From assembly GCA_017163975.1 (NCBI GenBank), contig JAFFSR010000353.1, positions 3,380,501-3,444,500 of the forward strand: a stretch of DNA of 64,000 nt, read 5' to 3'. This document shows positions 24,133-35,348 of the stretch, piece after piece (positions within the stretch are counted from its first letter, which is position 1; each line of letters opens with the position of its first letter). Source of the stretch: Anastatus disparis (Eukaryota; Arthropoda; Insecta; Hymenoptera; Eupelmidae). The notes below the pieces were generated by a model that did no database searches, was not told where the DNA came from, and saw nothing but the letters and a program-made list of their open reading frames with translations. The position numbers and the translations under genes are program-made.

Positions 24133-25883
24133 TACACAACAACATATACAACATCTCTTGACATATTCTTTATAATATCTCTTTATTAACAATGTTTTTT
24201 GTATATATTGTGTTCTGATCATTTTTATTTTCTCCGTTGACAATAGCGTGGTCACCTAAAAATAATTTTAAATTATTTTTAAAATTCGTCCTTAAAAGAG
24301 CAACATATAATTGCCCATGACTGAAAACTGGTGACGGCAAATAAACACCAACTTTTTTATAAGATTGTCCTTGTGATTTATTAATAGTCATTGCAAATCC
24401 TAATCTAATGGGAAACTGTTTTCGTTGCATATTGAATGGAATTTCTTTCGTAGATGGAGATAAACTTATTCTTGGAATGAAAACTAATTTACCTTTGTTT
24501 TGACCAGTTGCTAATTCCGCTTAAATGGAATATTTAGGCAATTTTTTCACTATCAACCTTGTTCCATTACAAAGTCCCTTATTGACATTTAAATTTCTTA
24601 AAAGTATTATTATAGCTCCTACTTTTTAATTTAATTTATGTGGTGGAAGTCCATTAGGAGTTGACTTATTTAAAAATTCTGTAGGTAACATGATATTTAA
24701 ATTTTCTTTGTTATCATCTTAAAAATTAAATATTCAACATGGTTTCCTTCCATTAAATTCAAAACATTGTTATTGATTTCAGTATCATCATTATTTTTAG
24801 GAGCCAAAATAACTTTTTCCGTTAGATTTGTATTGTTTATTTTTGTTTTTCCGAATATTTCTTCGACAAGATTTTCTTAAATGATAAAATTATCTGGTTT
24901 AGCACTTAGTTCATTATCATCTTCAAAAACATTGCGGCATTTTCCTTCTCCGATATCTAATAATCATTGTTTCAAATTATTATCACTATTCGAAACTCGC
25001 AGATTTTCATTTAACTTCATTTGTTTAAAATTTTGCCATGATAAACTGAATTTAACTGAATTTTTAATAATGTTCATACGGCTACCATGTCGTACAATTG
25101 ATAATGTTTGCCTGAAAACTCCTGATACAATTACAGTTTTACGACCAAAGGGTTGGTTTACATCGCATAAATCTTGAAAAAGATGATTAACTGCTTCAAA
25201 AGCAAATTTTGAAGTCATGGATATTTTATCCCAAATAAATATTTGTGTTTTCTTTAATTGTTTGCCTTCTGCAGAATTAGACTTCACATTACAAGTTGTA
25301 CAATCTGTTATATTTAATGGTAGTTTAAATGTTGTATGAACGGTTTTTCCATCGACTAATGAATTCGCTGCTATACCTGTCCAAGCTACACATAAATAAT
25401 GTATGGTATGATATTTAAAAGAAGCTATTAAAACGTTACGTAAATAACTTTTTCCACTTTCACCTGGTCCATCTATAAAAATATATTTTTCTTTACTTTG
25501 GTTGTTTAAACTTTTTATAGTAGAAATGAATATTTGCCTTTGTTTATCATTTAAAGAATTTATTTTCATTTCTAATTCATTAAGAATATTATTATTATGA
25601 TTTAAAATTGTTTGATTATTATCTTCTTCTATAAATGTGCTTATGTTAGGTAAATTAAAATCGCTCAATGAAAATTCATTGGCTGCTAAATTATTTTTAA
25701 TAACATTTAATGCATGATCATCACCTATATTTTTATTGGTATTCAGGGTGGTAAAATTTATCTTTATATTTTTCATATAAATCTCGTGCATTTATAGGAT
25801 TATGAAAAACGCAAATAAAAGCAAATAATTCACAAAGAGCATAAGGGAATTTTTTTCGAAGATGCTTCTTCCAAACATCTATC
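24133..25883 (-). pseudogene. Helitron PIF1 helicase domain
   Basis: From 25791 downward: LNDKQRQIF; motif I as GPGESGKSY (GPGGTGKTY is usual); AWTGIAANSL and TVHTTFKLPL; motif II as IWDKISM (WDEAS usual); motif III as VSGVFRQTLSIV (GGDFRQ usual); then near 24600-24170 [47 protein letters not shown]. This is the C-terminal 5'-3' helicase of a RepHel protein, thought to unwind DNA during rolling-circle transposition. Three core motifs have lost key residues, and stops and frameshifts occur at 24520, 24640-24960 and elsewhere, so it is dead. It continues directly from the Rep part at higher coordinates. Confidence 0.9.
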
Positions 25884-28320
25884 CTATTCTTTATCTTCAT
25901 TAATTAATTGTTTTGCCTTAGCTGCCTCATAAAACGAATTGTACATCACATCATCAACAGTACGCAAAGCTTCAAAAGACGTGGCTCCTTTCACATGTAA
26001 TAGTAATAACCTAATAAAATAACGTTCTCTATCTTTCGGACTTACTAAGTACATTCTACTATGTATTGGTTTTCTTTTTTTTTTTCTTTCATTCCACTTT
26101 TTCAGTTTTTCATCAAATGTATAAAAATTTGGTATTTCTGAATACAAGTAATTTCGTGCTTCAAAATCTTCTCTATTCAATTCAAAATATGCTATTAATG
26201 TTGTTCCCACATTTTTTTGCATGATCATTTCTTCTCTTCTTTCTTTAAAAAATACGTTTTGTATGTGAAATGACATATAAAGGATATTCTAATAATCTGT
26301 GCATTGCTTCAGGTGGACATAAATATCGTGTATTAATGTATTGTTGGATTTCGTCATATTCATATTCAACATTTTCACTATTGTCATTTTGAAAAGTGTC
26401 TTTATTTTCTGATTGAAAATCTACATTTACTTGATGTATTTTAATGTATGAACAATGATGACCTTTATAACAGTATTTGAATTAGTATTTGATGCATTGA
26501 AATGTGCAACAAACTTCTACGTTTATGTGTGCATTAAATTTCAATTATAAGTAAGGATTGTAAGGAACAACAAATCCATTATCTGCAATTCTTTCTGTAA
26601 ATTTATTTTTGAAAATAATTTTAACGCCATCATTTTTGCGTTTGTATAGTGGATATCCATTTGATTTAAATGTTGTTGTATTACTAAATTTTTTGGAAAA
26701 TTTTTCGTACATTGTTTCGTATTTTTATCCATACACGGACAATTTATACTTTGCATACGACAGAAACCGCGTATCATAAATTGTTTAACAATGCTTTATA
26801 ATTTTAGATAAATATCTCCATTTGAAATTTCTGCACTTATTATTTTATCAACTTTTTTAGGAATATCAAATTTATCATTTTTATCTAAGAGTTACAACAT
26901 ACGCATATGCGGTAATCCTCGTTTTTAAATTCAATTACATAGCTATATGCAATTCATTTTCCAAATATTTCCTTTTTTATTACTACATTTTTTAATTCTT
27001 CTACTTTTTAATAAAATACTTTTGTTATAATATCTGGCCTATCTATTGCATTTTCATAAATTTCCAAGTTTCCAATTATTTCTTTACAATGTGGGTTACA
27101 GGTCATAGTTACAAAAAGGTCAGGTTTACCATGATAATTTACAAGTGTCATTGAGTCAATGTAATTTTGTTTCAAAAATCGTGGACTTCCTGTAAAGTTT
27201 GACGGTAATACTACCATTTTTCCAATTTTTGAAGAATCTAATTTTTTTGTTATGTAAATAGTCCATAACACCTTTATAACAATCACTTCCTAATAAGTTT
27301 TGGTTTTTTCGTATGAAATATAATCTGGAGGTTCCAACTTTTTCAAACGCATCAACAATGAACTGTCGAGATAATTTTCCCAAATTGAGAAATGGATTGA
27401 ATTCATTTCTAACACTAAGTCTATAATTATAAAATGTAAAATTTGAAATATTACATTACCCAAATTTATTTTCCATATTTGGCATCCATCTAAAACCACC
27501 ATTAGGATAAATAAGCGAATATGTCATAGGATCTATATGTTTGCTAATTGTCGGTATACTAATTGGTTTATCATACTTAGAGTAAATGACAATATCACGA
27601 TCGGTAGGAGGCTGATCGTCTTCTCCAACATATACCATTGCAACTTCATTACAGGTAGATAGATTATATCTATTTTTATCCAAAATATTATTGCGGACAA
27701 TGGACATAGAAACAGTTCTTAAAGGACAATAGATTTTTGCACGTCATTGTAGTTCTTCTTTTTCTACTTTATTCATCATTTAATAGGCTTTAGCATAAGG
27801 GTTAATGTCTCTTATCAAGATATCTAAATGTTATAATAATGTTAAATTTATATTAAACTCATTCCGTTTAATCGCTGCCATTTCATTATCTAAAATATAT
27901 AATTGTCCATATTTACGTGCTTCATCTTTATTAGAATGTAAAGCATATACATTATGGTAAATTTTTACACATATTCTAATAACTTGTGGTCCTTTACCCG
28001 GAAATAAATCATAATTAACACTAGAAATTGCGAATGCTAAAGCATCATCATACAACCTAACATTTCGTTGAAAATCAATAATTTCTTCCGTTAATTCAGT
28101 TGCTTAACACTTTAATTGTTCTGAGTAAGGAAGATTTTCTAACAATTCTACTCGACCTTTATGACAACAATCGGGGAAATCGTTACTTTTAGTATATTTG
28201 AAAGCAAAATCTTCCGCATCACGATAAACAAATGTATTTGTCATGAAACTAATGTAATTTTCAGATATGAGATTTTCATCGAAATATATATTTGCTGTGA
28301 AACCATTCAGTTTCGAATTA
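25884..28320 (-). pseudogene. Helitron N-terminal/Rep (HUH) region
   Basis: Contents from 28320 down: a CCHKGRVELLENLPY zinc-like motif (near 28170); FAISSVNYDLFPGKGP and GQLYILD; NEVAMVYVGED (27660); LIYPNGGFRWMP; FIVDAFEKVGTSRL; FTGSPRFLKQNYIDSM; KPDLFVTMTCNPHCKEI (27090); RGLPHMRML (26895-26921); and SRMYLVSPKDRERYFIRLLL with KGATSFEALRTVD (25980-26060). These are the blocks of the Helitron-like N domain and Rep endonuclease. In the HUH motif the second His is Arg (PHMRM instead of PHxHI), so the metal-binding pair is lost. At least six frame interruptions. Confidence 0.88.
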
Positions 28321-31010
28321 ATTTATTCAGTTAATATTTTTTTATTTGATTTCTTTAATTTTCGATTTAATTTTACCTTGCCCTTTATTGTTTTATCAGT
28401 AACTTTGTTCAATACAATATTATGATTGTTATTATAATTATTATTATTGTAATTTTCATTATAATTGTTGTCTTTAATTTTTAATTGTTTACACTTAATA
28501 AATAATGTCTTCAATTGATAAGAATCATATTTATGTTTTTGCTTTTTCTCATCTTTTGGTTTATTTATTGTAGTATCATTATTGACATGTTCATTGTCAT
28601 CAATTTCTATTTGTTTACACCTTGTGCGTAATTATTTTGATTGGTAACAATTATTTTTTACTTGTATTTTCTTAATAATATCGGCATTTTCCAATTTTTG
28701 ATTTTTAATTTGTACGATTCTCTCATATTTATTATATTGTTCACTAATAACTCTTCTATAAGTCCCTTTTTTGCGTAATTTTTCTTTTTCATGCAATTTC
28801 TCAATTTATTAGTATCTCTATTTTCAAATGATTATATTTTTTATATCTTAATATTTCCAATTTCTTTTATATTCACTTGGTTGTTCTTCTCTCATTTTTA
28901 TGTAAGCTTTTTTCTTACGTGTAGCTTCATTTGTACGTATTTGTTCCATTTTATCAGTACCCTTTTTTATCTTTGATTTCATTTTTGTTATTTTAGTATT
29001 TTTAATTTTTCTTCTTATTTATTGGATTGTTTTTTTTTAATTTTTATATAATCTTCTTTTTTACGTGGAGCTTTCTCATGAATTCTCATTTTTCTTTGAA
29101 TTTCAATTTTGTTATCTTAGTATTTTCTAATTTCACTTCATATTTATTTAGAATTTTTTCTTTGATTTTCATATGAGCTTCTTTCTTACGTAAAGCCTTA
29201 TTCGCACGTATTTGTTCCAATTTATCAGTACTCATTGTTTCCTTGAATTTCAATTTTGTTATCTTAGTATCTTTTAATTTTTCTTCATATTTTTTTGGTT
29301 GTTTTTTTTTAATCTTTATATAAGCTTCTTTCTTGCGTGAAGTCTCATTCGCACGTATTCGTTCAAATTTATCAGTACTCATTGTTTCCTTGAATTGCCA
29401 TTTTGTTATCTTACTAGGAGAGTATCACATCTCCGGATCACGGATTTTGCTCTAACTTTGAGATAGGGTTTCAGATGTCAAAATATGGAAAAAGCCAGAG
29501 TTATAGACCCCAACGCTCAATATTTCTCTAGTTGCAGGCAATTAAAGAAAATCACTAGAAAAGTTACTAGATTTTTAAACGCTTATAATTCTTTAGCATT
29601 AATAGCTAGACGCTTGTAACTGTTTTCAAATGAAAGCTACGTTCAAATCCTTTCGAAAAAGCACCTATAGCATATCAAAATATTATTTTTTCTCAAAGTA
29701 ACAGCGTTATAAGAATTTGAGCTGAATTTCCTTTTAAGAATATTAATTAATGATAATTGTTAAAATGTAGTACAATTTTCATAACGCTGTAACTTTGGGA
29801 AAATATAATGTTTTGATATGCTATAGGTGCTTTTTCGAAAGGATTTGAACGTAGCTTTCATTTAAAAACAGTTACAAGCGTCTAGCTATTTATGCTAAAG
29901 ATATATAAGCGTTTGAAAATCTAGTAACTTTTTTAGTGATTTTCTTTAATTGCCTGCAACTAGAGAAATATTGAGCGTTGGGGTCTATAACTCTGGCTTT
30001 TTCCATATTTTGATATCTGAAAACCTATCTCAAAGTTAGAGCAAAATCCGTGATCCGGAGATGTGATACTCTCCTAGTTAGTATTTTCTAATTTCTGTTT
30101 ATATTTATTTGGTTGTCCATTTTTCATTTTCATATAAGCTTTTTTCTTACGTAAAGTTTCTTAAACTCGTCTTAGTTCTAATTTATCATTACTTTTTTTT
30201 TCTTGCATTTCCATAATAATGTCTTTTTCTGACATTTTTTTATATTTATGTGATTGTTCTGTTACCATTTTCCTATTAATGGGATGTCGGAGCTGCAGCA
30301 ATTGAGTTTTGCTTTTTTTATTTTATCAATATTTTTTTTAATTTATAAATCAAACAAATATAATGACTTGTCCGCACTAAAGCTATATTAATAAAATAAT
30401 TTTTGCTAAAATAAAAAATCATTCGGACTTGTTATTTTTTTATGAGCTTGGAATGGAAATTAGATAGCCAACTCGATAAACCTAACCATAAAAAACGATG
30501 CATTAAAAGTTTTTATTATAACTTTATATGTATAATATTTTGGTGGATTTCTTGAGTTGTCCTCACTAAAGTTTAATCTTACAAATTTTTACTTTGTCAC
30601 AAAAAACTCGATTAAACGTATCGTTTATTTATAAGCTAAGATTGGAAATATTATTAGAAGGCGGGCAGCTTTGTCATGCTTTTAAGTCCTATTACAAATA
30701 AAGCTTCTTTTCCATCTATTTCTTTTGATTCTTTTTTTCCTTCATTCAATTTAATCTCAATTGTCTTAATTTTACTATCGTTATGATCTAAGTGGATATT
30801 ATCGATTCCCATTATATTATTATCTGGTTTTAAAAAATTTGTATCTGGAATATCATTGTCAATTTCCATCAAAATTGTTTCATGATTCGAATTCTTTTGT
30901 TTACGATACATTTCCATGATCTTTTTTTGTTTTGCCAATAAATGCGTTTGTGAGTTTTTTTCTCATAGTTCAAGCTTGGTGAAATCTAAATTCAATGGTA
31001 TTTGATTTAG
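28321..31010 (-). pseudogene. Helitron RepHel N-terminal charged repeat region
   Basis: A lysine-rich low-complexity stretch made of repeats of about 43 residues of the type MSTDKLEQIRANKALRKKEA followed by HMKIKEK...KITKLKFKE (two intact copies at 29086-29382, decayed ones at 28690-28990 and 30085-30200). Charged coiled N-terminal extensions like this are common ahead of insect RepHel proteins. The region is split by the foldback at 29414-30077. 30654-30938 encodes a further Lys/Asp-rich piece. 30280-30650 is AT-rich with no recognisable coding. Confidence 0.6.
29414..30077. mobile_element. 664-bp foldback, TTA target duplication
   Basis: Arms of about 300 bases with ends CTAGGAGAGTATCAC and the exact complement, flanked by TTA at 29411-29413 and 30078-30080. 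Removing it restores the repeat text around it (GTTATCTTAGTATTTTC, seen intact in sister repeats at 29107 and 29260), which proves the boundaries. TTA (TWA) duplications are typical of PIF/Harbinger elements. Non-coding. Confidence 0.9.
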
Positions 31011-31105
31011 ACGTTGCTCATTACAAAAACTCCTCCTTATCATGTCCGTTGGATTATCGTAATTATTATTTGCATTATTATAATTTTGTAAAACTGGAAA
31101 CATTC

Positions 31106-31628
31106 TTATTTGTTGCATTTGCAAAATTCTCGATGAAGTAATCGCATTCGAGAAAAATCATATCTTAAACAACATGGCCCTAAATTATAAAGTATTGCAA
31201 CAGCAAAAACAATTGCAAAAACGCCACAATTATAATTATTTGTTTGTGATTGTACTGTTTCGAATACTATGCTCAATTCTGATTTGTTTGGAAATAATCT
31301 GTTTATATAAATCTTATGCTCATCTTATAGATATTTAAGATTTAAACTGTCATATATATGAATCACCTTATGATTATAATACACACAAATCCGGTGACCG
31401 TTTTCTAAATTTCCGGAAAATAATAACTGTATTAATTCTCCATTAATCGGTACTGATTTAATATATTATGGTCTTTGAATTAGTAAAGTTAATTGCATGT
31501 TGAATGAGGTGCACCATTTTGAAATATTATTAAATTCTAATACATGAATATCAGTTAACGTGAAAGCAATTTAACTATACAATTCTTGTCCCTTAAAAAT
31601 CAATTTATCTTTCTCAGTCAAAACCATT
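31106..31628 (-). pseudogene. Ulp1/SENP-like (C48-type) cysteine protease domain in the Helitron
   Basis: The minus strand encodes LLFSGNLENGHRICVYYN, VIHIYDSLN, then IVFETVQSQTNNYNCGVFAIVFAVA. The His (codon 31394-31396), Asp (31349-31351), Gln (in QTNNYNC) and Cys (31226-31228) are spaced as in the catalytic H-D-Q-C set of Ulp1-type SUMO proteases. The Trp usually after His is Arg. It lies upstream of, and on the same strand as, the RepHel remnant, as expected for an accessory gene or N-terminal domain of that element. Three in-frame stops and at least one frameshift before the His make it non-functional. In a live element such a domain might process the polyprotein or strip host ubiquitin-like modifiers; that is inference. 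Confidence 0.75.
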
Positions 31629-31882
31629 ATTAAAAATTTTAATTCTTTTCAGAATTTTAATTCATTTTTAATAAACTCTTTTCAAAGATATTCACAATAG
31701 AATTGCTTTTATATTAACTAATTCAATTTACTGCCTTTTTACTTTAAAAGCTAAAAAATAAAAGAAATTATGGAAAATGCCATGAATTAATTGTTATATG
31801 ATAAATAAATAATAATAAAATTTGTAAAAATAATATAACGATAAAAAATGGTTATTTTCGTCAATTATACATTAATGTATGT

Positions 31883-32910
31883 ACGGGACATTTTACACCA
31901 ACTGGAAGAGCAAAAAAATAAAAATTGCTGAAACTCTGAGAATATATTCTATTGGTTGCCCAAAATGTGTAAAAAAATTTTCAAGAATTTAGATTGGAAG
32001 GATCAAGAGCCATAGATCCTTGAAATTTGGAAATTTTTTAAAATTTTTGGAAAAGTACCAACTTTATGGTTTTTTTCTGAAAATCCTGATGTTTTAAAGA
32101 GAAATCTATAAGAATACATCTCATTGCAAATAAAAAGGAAATTTTGCATAAAATTTTACAGACCTAAATTTTGAAGTTTTCTATTGGTTCTTACATGTAT
32201 TACATGGTAATTAAAATTACTCATTGTTTGCCACTTCAGAAATTGCTTTTTGAGGGCTTATTTTCTTCTATTTTTTACTAACCTCAAAATAAATTTTTGA
32301 TTGCTTAAGAAAGAGCCACTAATAAGGACTTATGAAAGTTTGAAATATATATATTAATGTATGATTTATTTTCCATATTGAATATAAATGTATATTTTAA
32401 TGTATGATTAATTTTTATATTGAAAATAAATGATACATGATAATATATATTTTCAACTGTCTTAACTCCTTATTGATGGCTTTGACTTACATGATCAAAA
32501 ATTCATTTTAAAGTTCATGTAAAATAGAAAAAAATAAGCCCGCGAAAAGAAATTTCTGAAGTGGCGAACAATGAGTAATTTCACTTTCCATGTAATACAT
32601 ATAAGAACCAATAGAAAACTTCGAAATTTAGGTCTGTAAAGAATCATGCAAACTCTGCTCTTCATTTACAACAAGAAGTATTTTCATGAATTTCTCTCTA
32701 AACATCAGGATTTTCAGGAAAAAAATGATTAAGTTAGGACTTTTCCAAAAATTTTGATAATTTTCCAATTTTCAAGGAGCTATAGCTCTTGATCCTTTAA
32801 ATCTAAATCCTTGAAATTTTTTTAACATATTTTGGGTAACAAAAAGAATATATTCTTAGAGTTTCAGGGATTTTTATTTTCCTTCTCTTCCAGTTGGTGT
32901 GAAATGTCGC
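31883..32910. mobile_element. 1.03-kb foldback, arms about 480 bp
   Basis: The left end (GGGACATTTTACACCAACTGG region) and right end (CCAGTTGGTGTGAAATGTCG region) are inverted, and similarity runs inward through TTTGGGTAACAAAAAG-type, CTATTGGTTCTTA and AATAAGCCC segments on both arms. The arms have diverged by a few per cent to tens of per cent. The right end abuts a short TA run. A related single end occurs at 49780-49885. Confidence 0.85.
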
Positions 32911-33654
32911 ATATATATATATAATAAATCATTAAAAAAAGTTTGTTGTAAAAAGAACTAAAATGAAAATTATTTAAAGTTATTTCTAATAATTTTATTC
33001 TATAATTTATTTACAGTTATTTACGGGTATTTGCAGTATCTACATTTAAAAAATGTATAAGACCGATTCCATCTCAAATCATGCAGACCGACTGCACCTA
33101 TCTCTCCGAACTGCTTAAAAATTTTTTATATTATTCTACTTTGAAAATAAGCGTATACATATTTTTTTATTTTTCAATATCATCAAAAATGCAGTTTTTA
33201 TGCACTTTTTAAAAATGACTTATAAATTTTCAACTCTCAAAAATCGAAAATTTTTTTTTTTTTTTTTTAATCGTTTTTATCCCTGTAATGATCTTTATAA
33301 ATAAATTTAGGCTCGTTCAATGCTACAGAGGATGCTCTTTTAATTCCACCGTCTTTTATTTTTTTTAACAAAAAAACGGAAGTGCAATAGCACTTTTTGT
33401 AAAAAATAAAAAATGCATTTTTCTCAAAAAAGCTATTTTTTTTTGTCTCAAATTTTTTTTATCGATAGGTGGCCTTAAGACCTATATTTTCATCGGTGTA
33501 GAATTTGGAATATTTTGGTTTAGTAAGAGATATAAAAAAAATTGAGAAAAAAATTTTCATATTTACATAAATGTAAATACGTCATAGATACAACAAATAT
33601 TTCAGGAGTAAGCGCATTTCAGATATATATATATTTGTACGTACATAGCTAGTG
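32911..33654. other. A/T-homopolymer-rich stretch, nothing recognised
   Basis: Long A and T runs, no coding, no clear repeat boundaries. Confidence 0.4.
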
Positions 33655-33850
33655 TAGAGTTCAGTGGAGTAGTGGCTAAGGCGCGTGACTCGTATTCCCG
33701 TTGGCGCGGGATCGATTCCCCGTCTGGTCGCTTTTTCGCTGTCTCTGCCGTGGGCTGACACCACGTTAAATAATACGTCAACTGTATTGTCTTTAATTGT
33801 TCACGTAAATTGCTATTGGGCAGAAAATGCCAGTTTATTATTAAATAATA
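33655..33850 (+). repeat. tRNA-derived SINE-like sequence
   Basis: 33659-33731 resembles a tRNA head: a box A-like GTGGCTAAGGC (33672-33682) and a box B GGATCGATTCC (33709-33719), with GACTCGTATTCC where the anticodon arm would be. The stems pair poorly, so it is not a tRNA gene. T5 follows at 33732-33736. The tail has a hairpin CGTGG...CCACG (33749-33765). No second copy in the window. Confidence 0.55.
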
Positions 33851-33879
33851 AGTAAATTTTTTTTAAAATGTTTTGTAAT

Positions 33880-34610
33880 TTAGGTAAATATAATCTTAAT
33901 ATATTGAAATGTAATTTTGATATATTTAATTGCTAACAATTTTTACATAAATGACAATTCATTTAAATACAAACACGTGTACAAATGAAAATGTAATTAA
34001 GGTTAAATGTATGTTATTTATAAGAAATTGTTAACAAGTAACTTTTTAAATAATATATTTTCATGAAAACTAATTTAAATACTTTATTCTCTGAATGATA
34101 ACTAAATAAAATTTTTATTTATTAAATTTAGTTATACAATTATAAATATATAATATTTATATAACCGTTCATCAAATAGAATTATTATTTTTTCAATATA
34201 TATATTAAAAAAATAATTATTACAATAGATTGTAGTTAAATAAAAATGTTTATTTTAATAATTATAGCGTTGAAATTTATTTTGATGGAAATGTTATTTG
34301 ATTGACATTTACAGTATTACTTTAACTATATTTGAAAAGTTACCTGTCATCAATAAAAAATATTTAATTTTTTAAATTAATATTCTATTAATATCAAGAA
34401 TTTTCTAATAATTATAATATTTATATGCAAACCTTACTTGTGATACATACACTTTTTAATATTTGTATCTCATTAATATTTTATATTAGACGTCAAAAGG
34501 ATTGTTAAGTAATTGCAAATAGTTATTTTATTATTCTGAAATATTTGAATTTAAAATTAACCAAAAATGTGTATTTTAATCTTATTGTTCTTTTCAATTT
34601 AAGTTTCGTA
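33880..34610. repeat. AT-rich dispersed repeat (parts A and B), inverted relative to 41635-42036 and 50057-50460
   Basis: Part A (33880-34190) is the reverse complement, with changes, of about 50057-50400. Part B (34200-34600) is the reverse complement of about 41640-42010. A short TA run joins A and B. The partner copy is therefore B'-TA-A', but split by the 8-kb LTR element at 42037-50019. Because B' follows the envelope stop of the Gypsy element, A/B is probably the Gypsy 3' non-coding region or LTR. Confidence 0.75.
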
Positions 34611-34623
34611 TTTCATATATATA

Positions 34624-34800
34624 CTAGCTCGCCACAGCGGCCCTTTGGGCCGCTGTGGCTCGCACTTCGGTCTTTTCAGAGCTTCGCTTCGCTTAGCTCT
34701 GAAATGACCTCGGGCCTGGCATCGCTTCGCGATGCAAGGCATGCAAAAAGTTTCGCTTCTTGCATATAAGGCACGACTGTAAATGCTTGCACTTTGCGCT
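34624..34800 (-). mobile_element. Opposite-strand Helitron 3' end with classic hairpin
   Basis: On the plus strand A|CTAGCTC is followed by GCCACAGCGGCCC-TTT-GGGCCGCTGTGGC, a 13-bp GC-rich perfect stem. Read on the minus strand this is hairpin, GAG, CTAG, then T, the textbook Helitron 3' terminus. A second hairpin (CAGAGCT...AGCTCTG, about 34677-34702) and repeated CTTCG-type words follow. It truncates repeat B. The 5' end (GA|T on the plus strand) was not located. Confidence 0.65.
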
Positions 34801-34858
34801 CGCTATTTAATATTCAAAGAATATTAAAACAAAACATTTACAAAAGCAAAAGCATTAA

Positions 34859-35238
34859 CAGGAGGTCGCGTATCTCTGTCCTTTTCTAATCAAAGAAATG
34901 ATTTTTTTACAAAGATTAATATTTTTATCAAAAAATGAAGAGAAAGCCGCATCTTGTATAAAAAAAGCAATATTTTCTTTGATGAGAAAAAATTAATTTT
35001 ATTGCTTCGTTCTCAAGAAAACCTTGAAAAACCAAATTGTCCACCCTAACCTCTATGATTTAAATTTTTCAAGGTTTTCTTGAAAACGAAGCAATAAAAT
35101 TAATTTTTTCTTATCAAAGAAAATATTGCTTTTTTTGATACAAGATGCGGCTTTCTCTTCATTTTTTGATAAAGTTATTAGTTTTTGTAAAAAAATCATT
35201 TCTTTGATTAGAAAAGGACAGAGATACGTGACCTCCTC
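34859..35238. mobile_element. 380-bp foldback flanked by TTAA
   Basis: Arms of about 175 bases (AGGAGGTC...CTTGAAAA and complement) around a centre of about 30 bases. TTAA is at 34855-34858 and 35239-35242, as in piggyBac-type insertions, although the ends are CAGGAGG and not CCC. Non-coding. Confidence 0.75.
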
Positions 35239-35348
35239 TTAAGTGTTAATCTTATTTCTTTTTTCATTGTATTTTTTACCACAACTTTCAACAGAAGGTT
35301 TGAATTTATTGTATTTATTTAAAAAAACAAATTTATAATTATTTAAAT

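Noticed and set aside
33659..33731. Functional tRNA gene
   Set aside because: Box A and B are present but the acceptor and anticodon stems do not pair, and a SINE-like tail follows.
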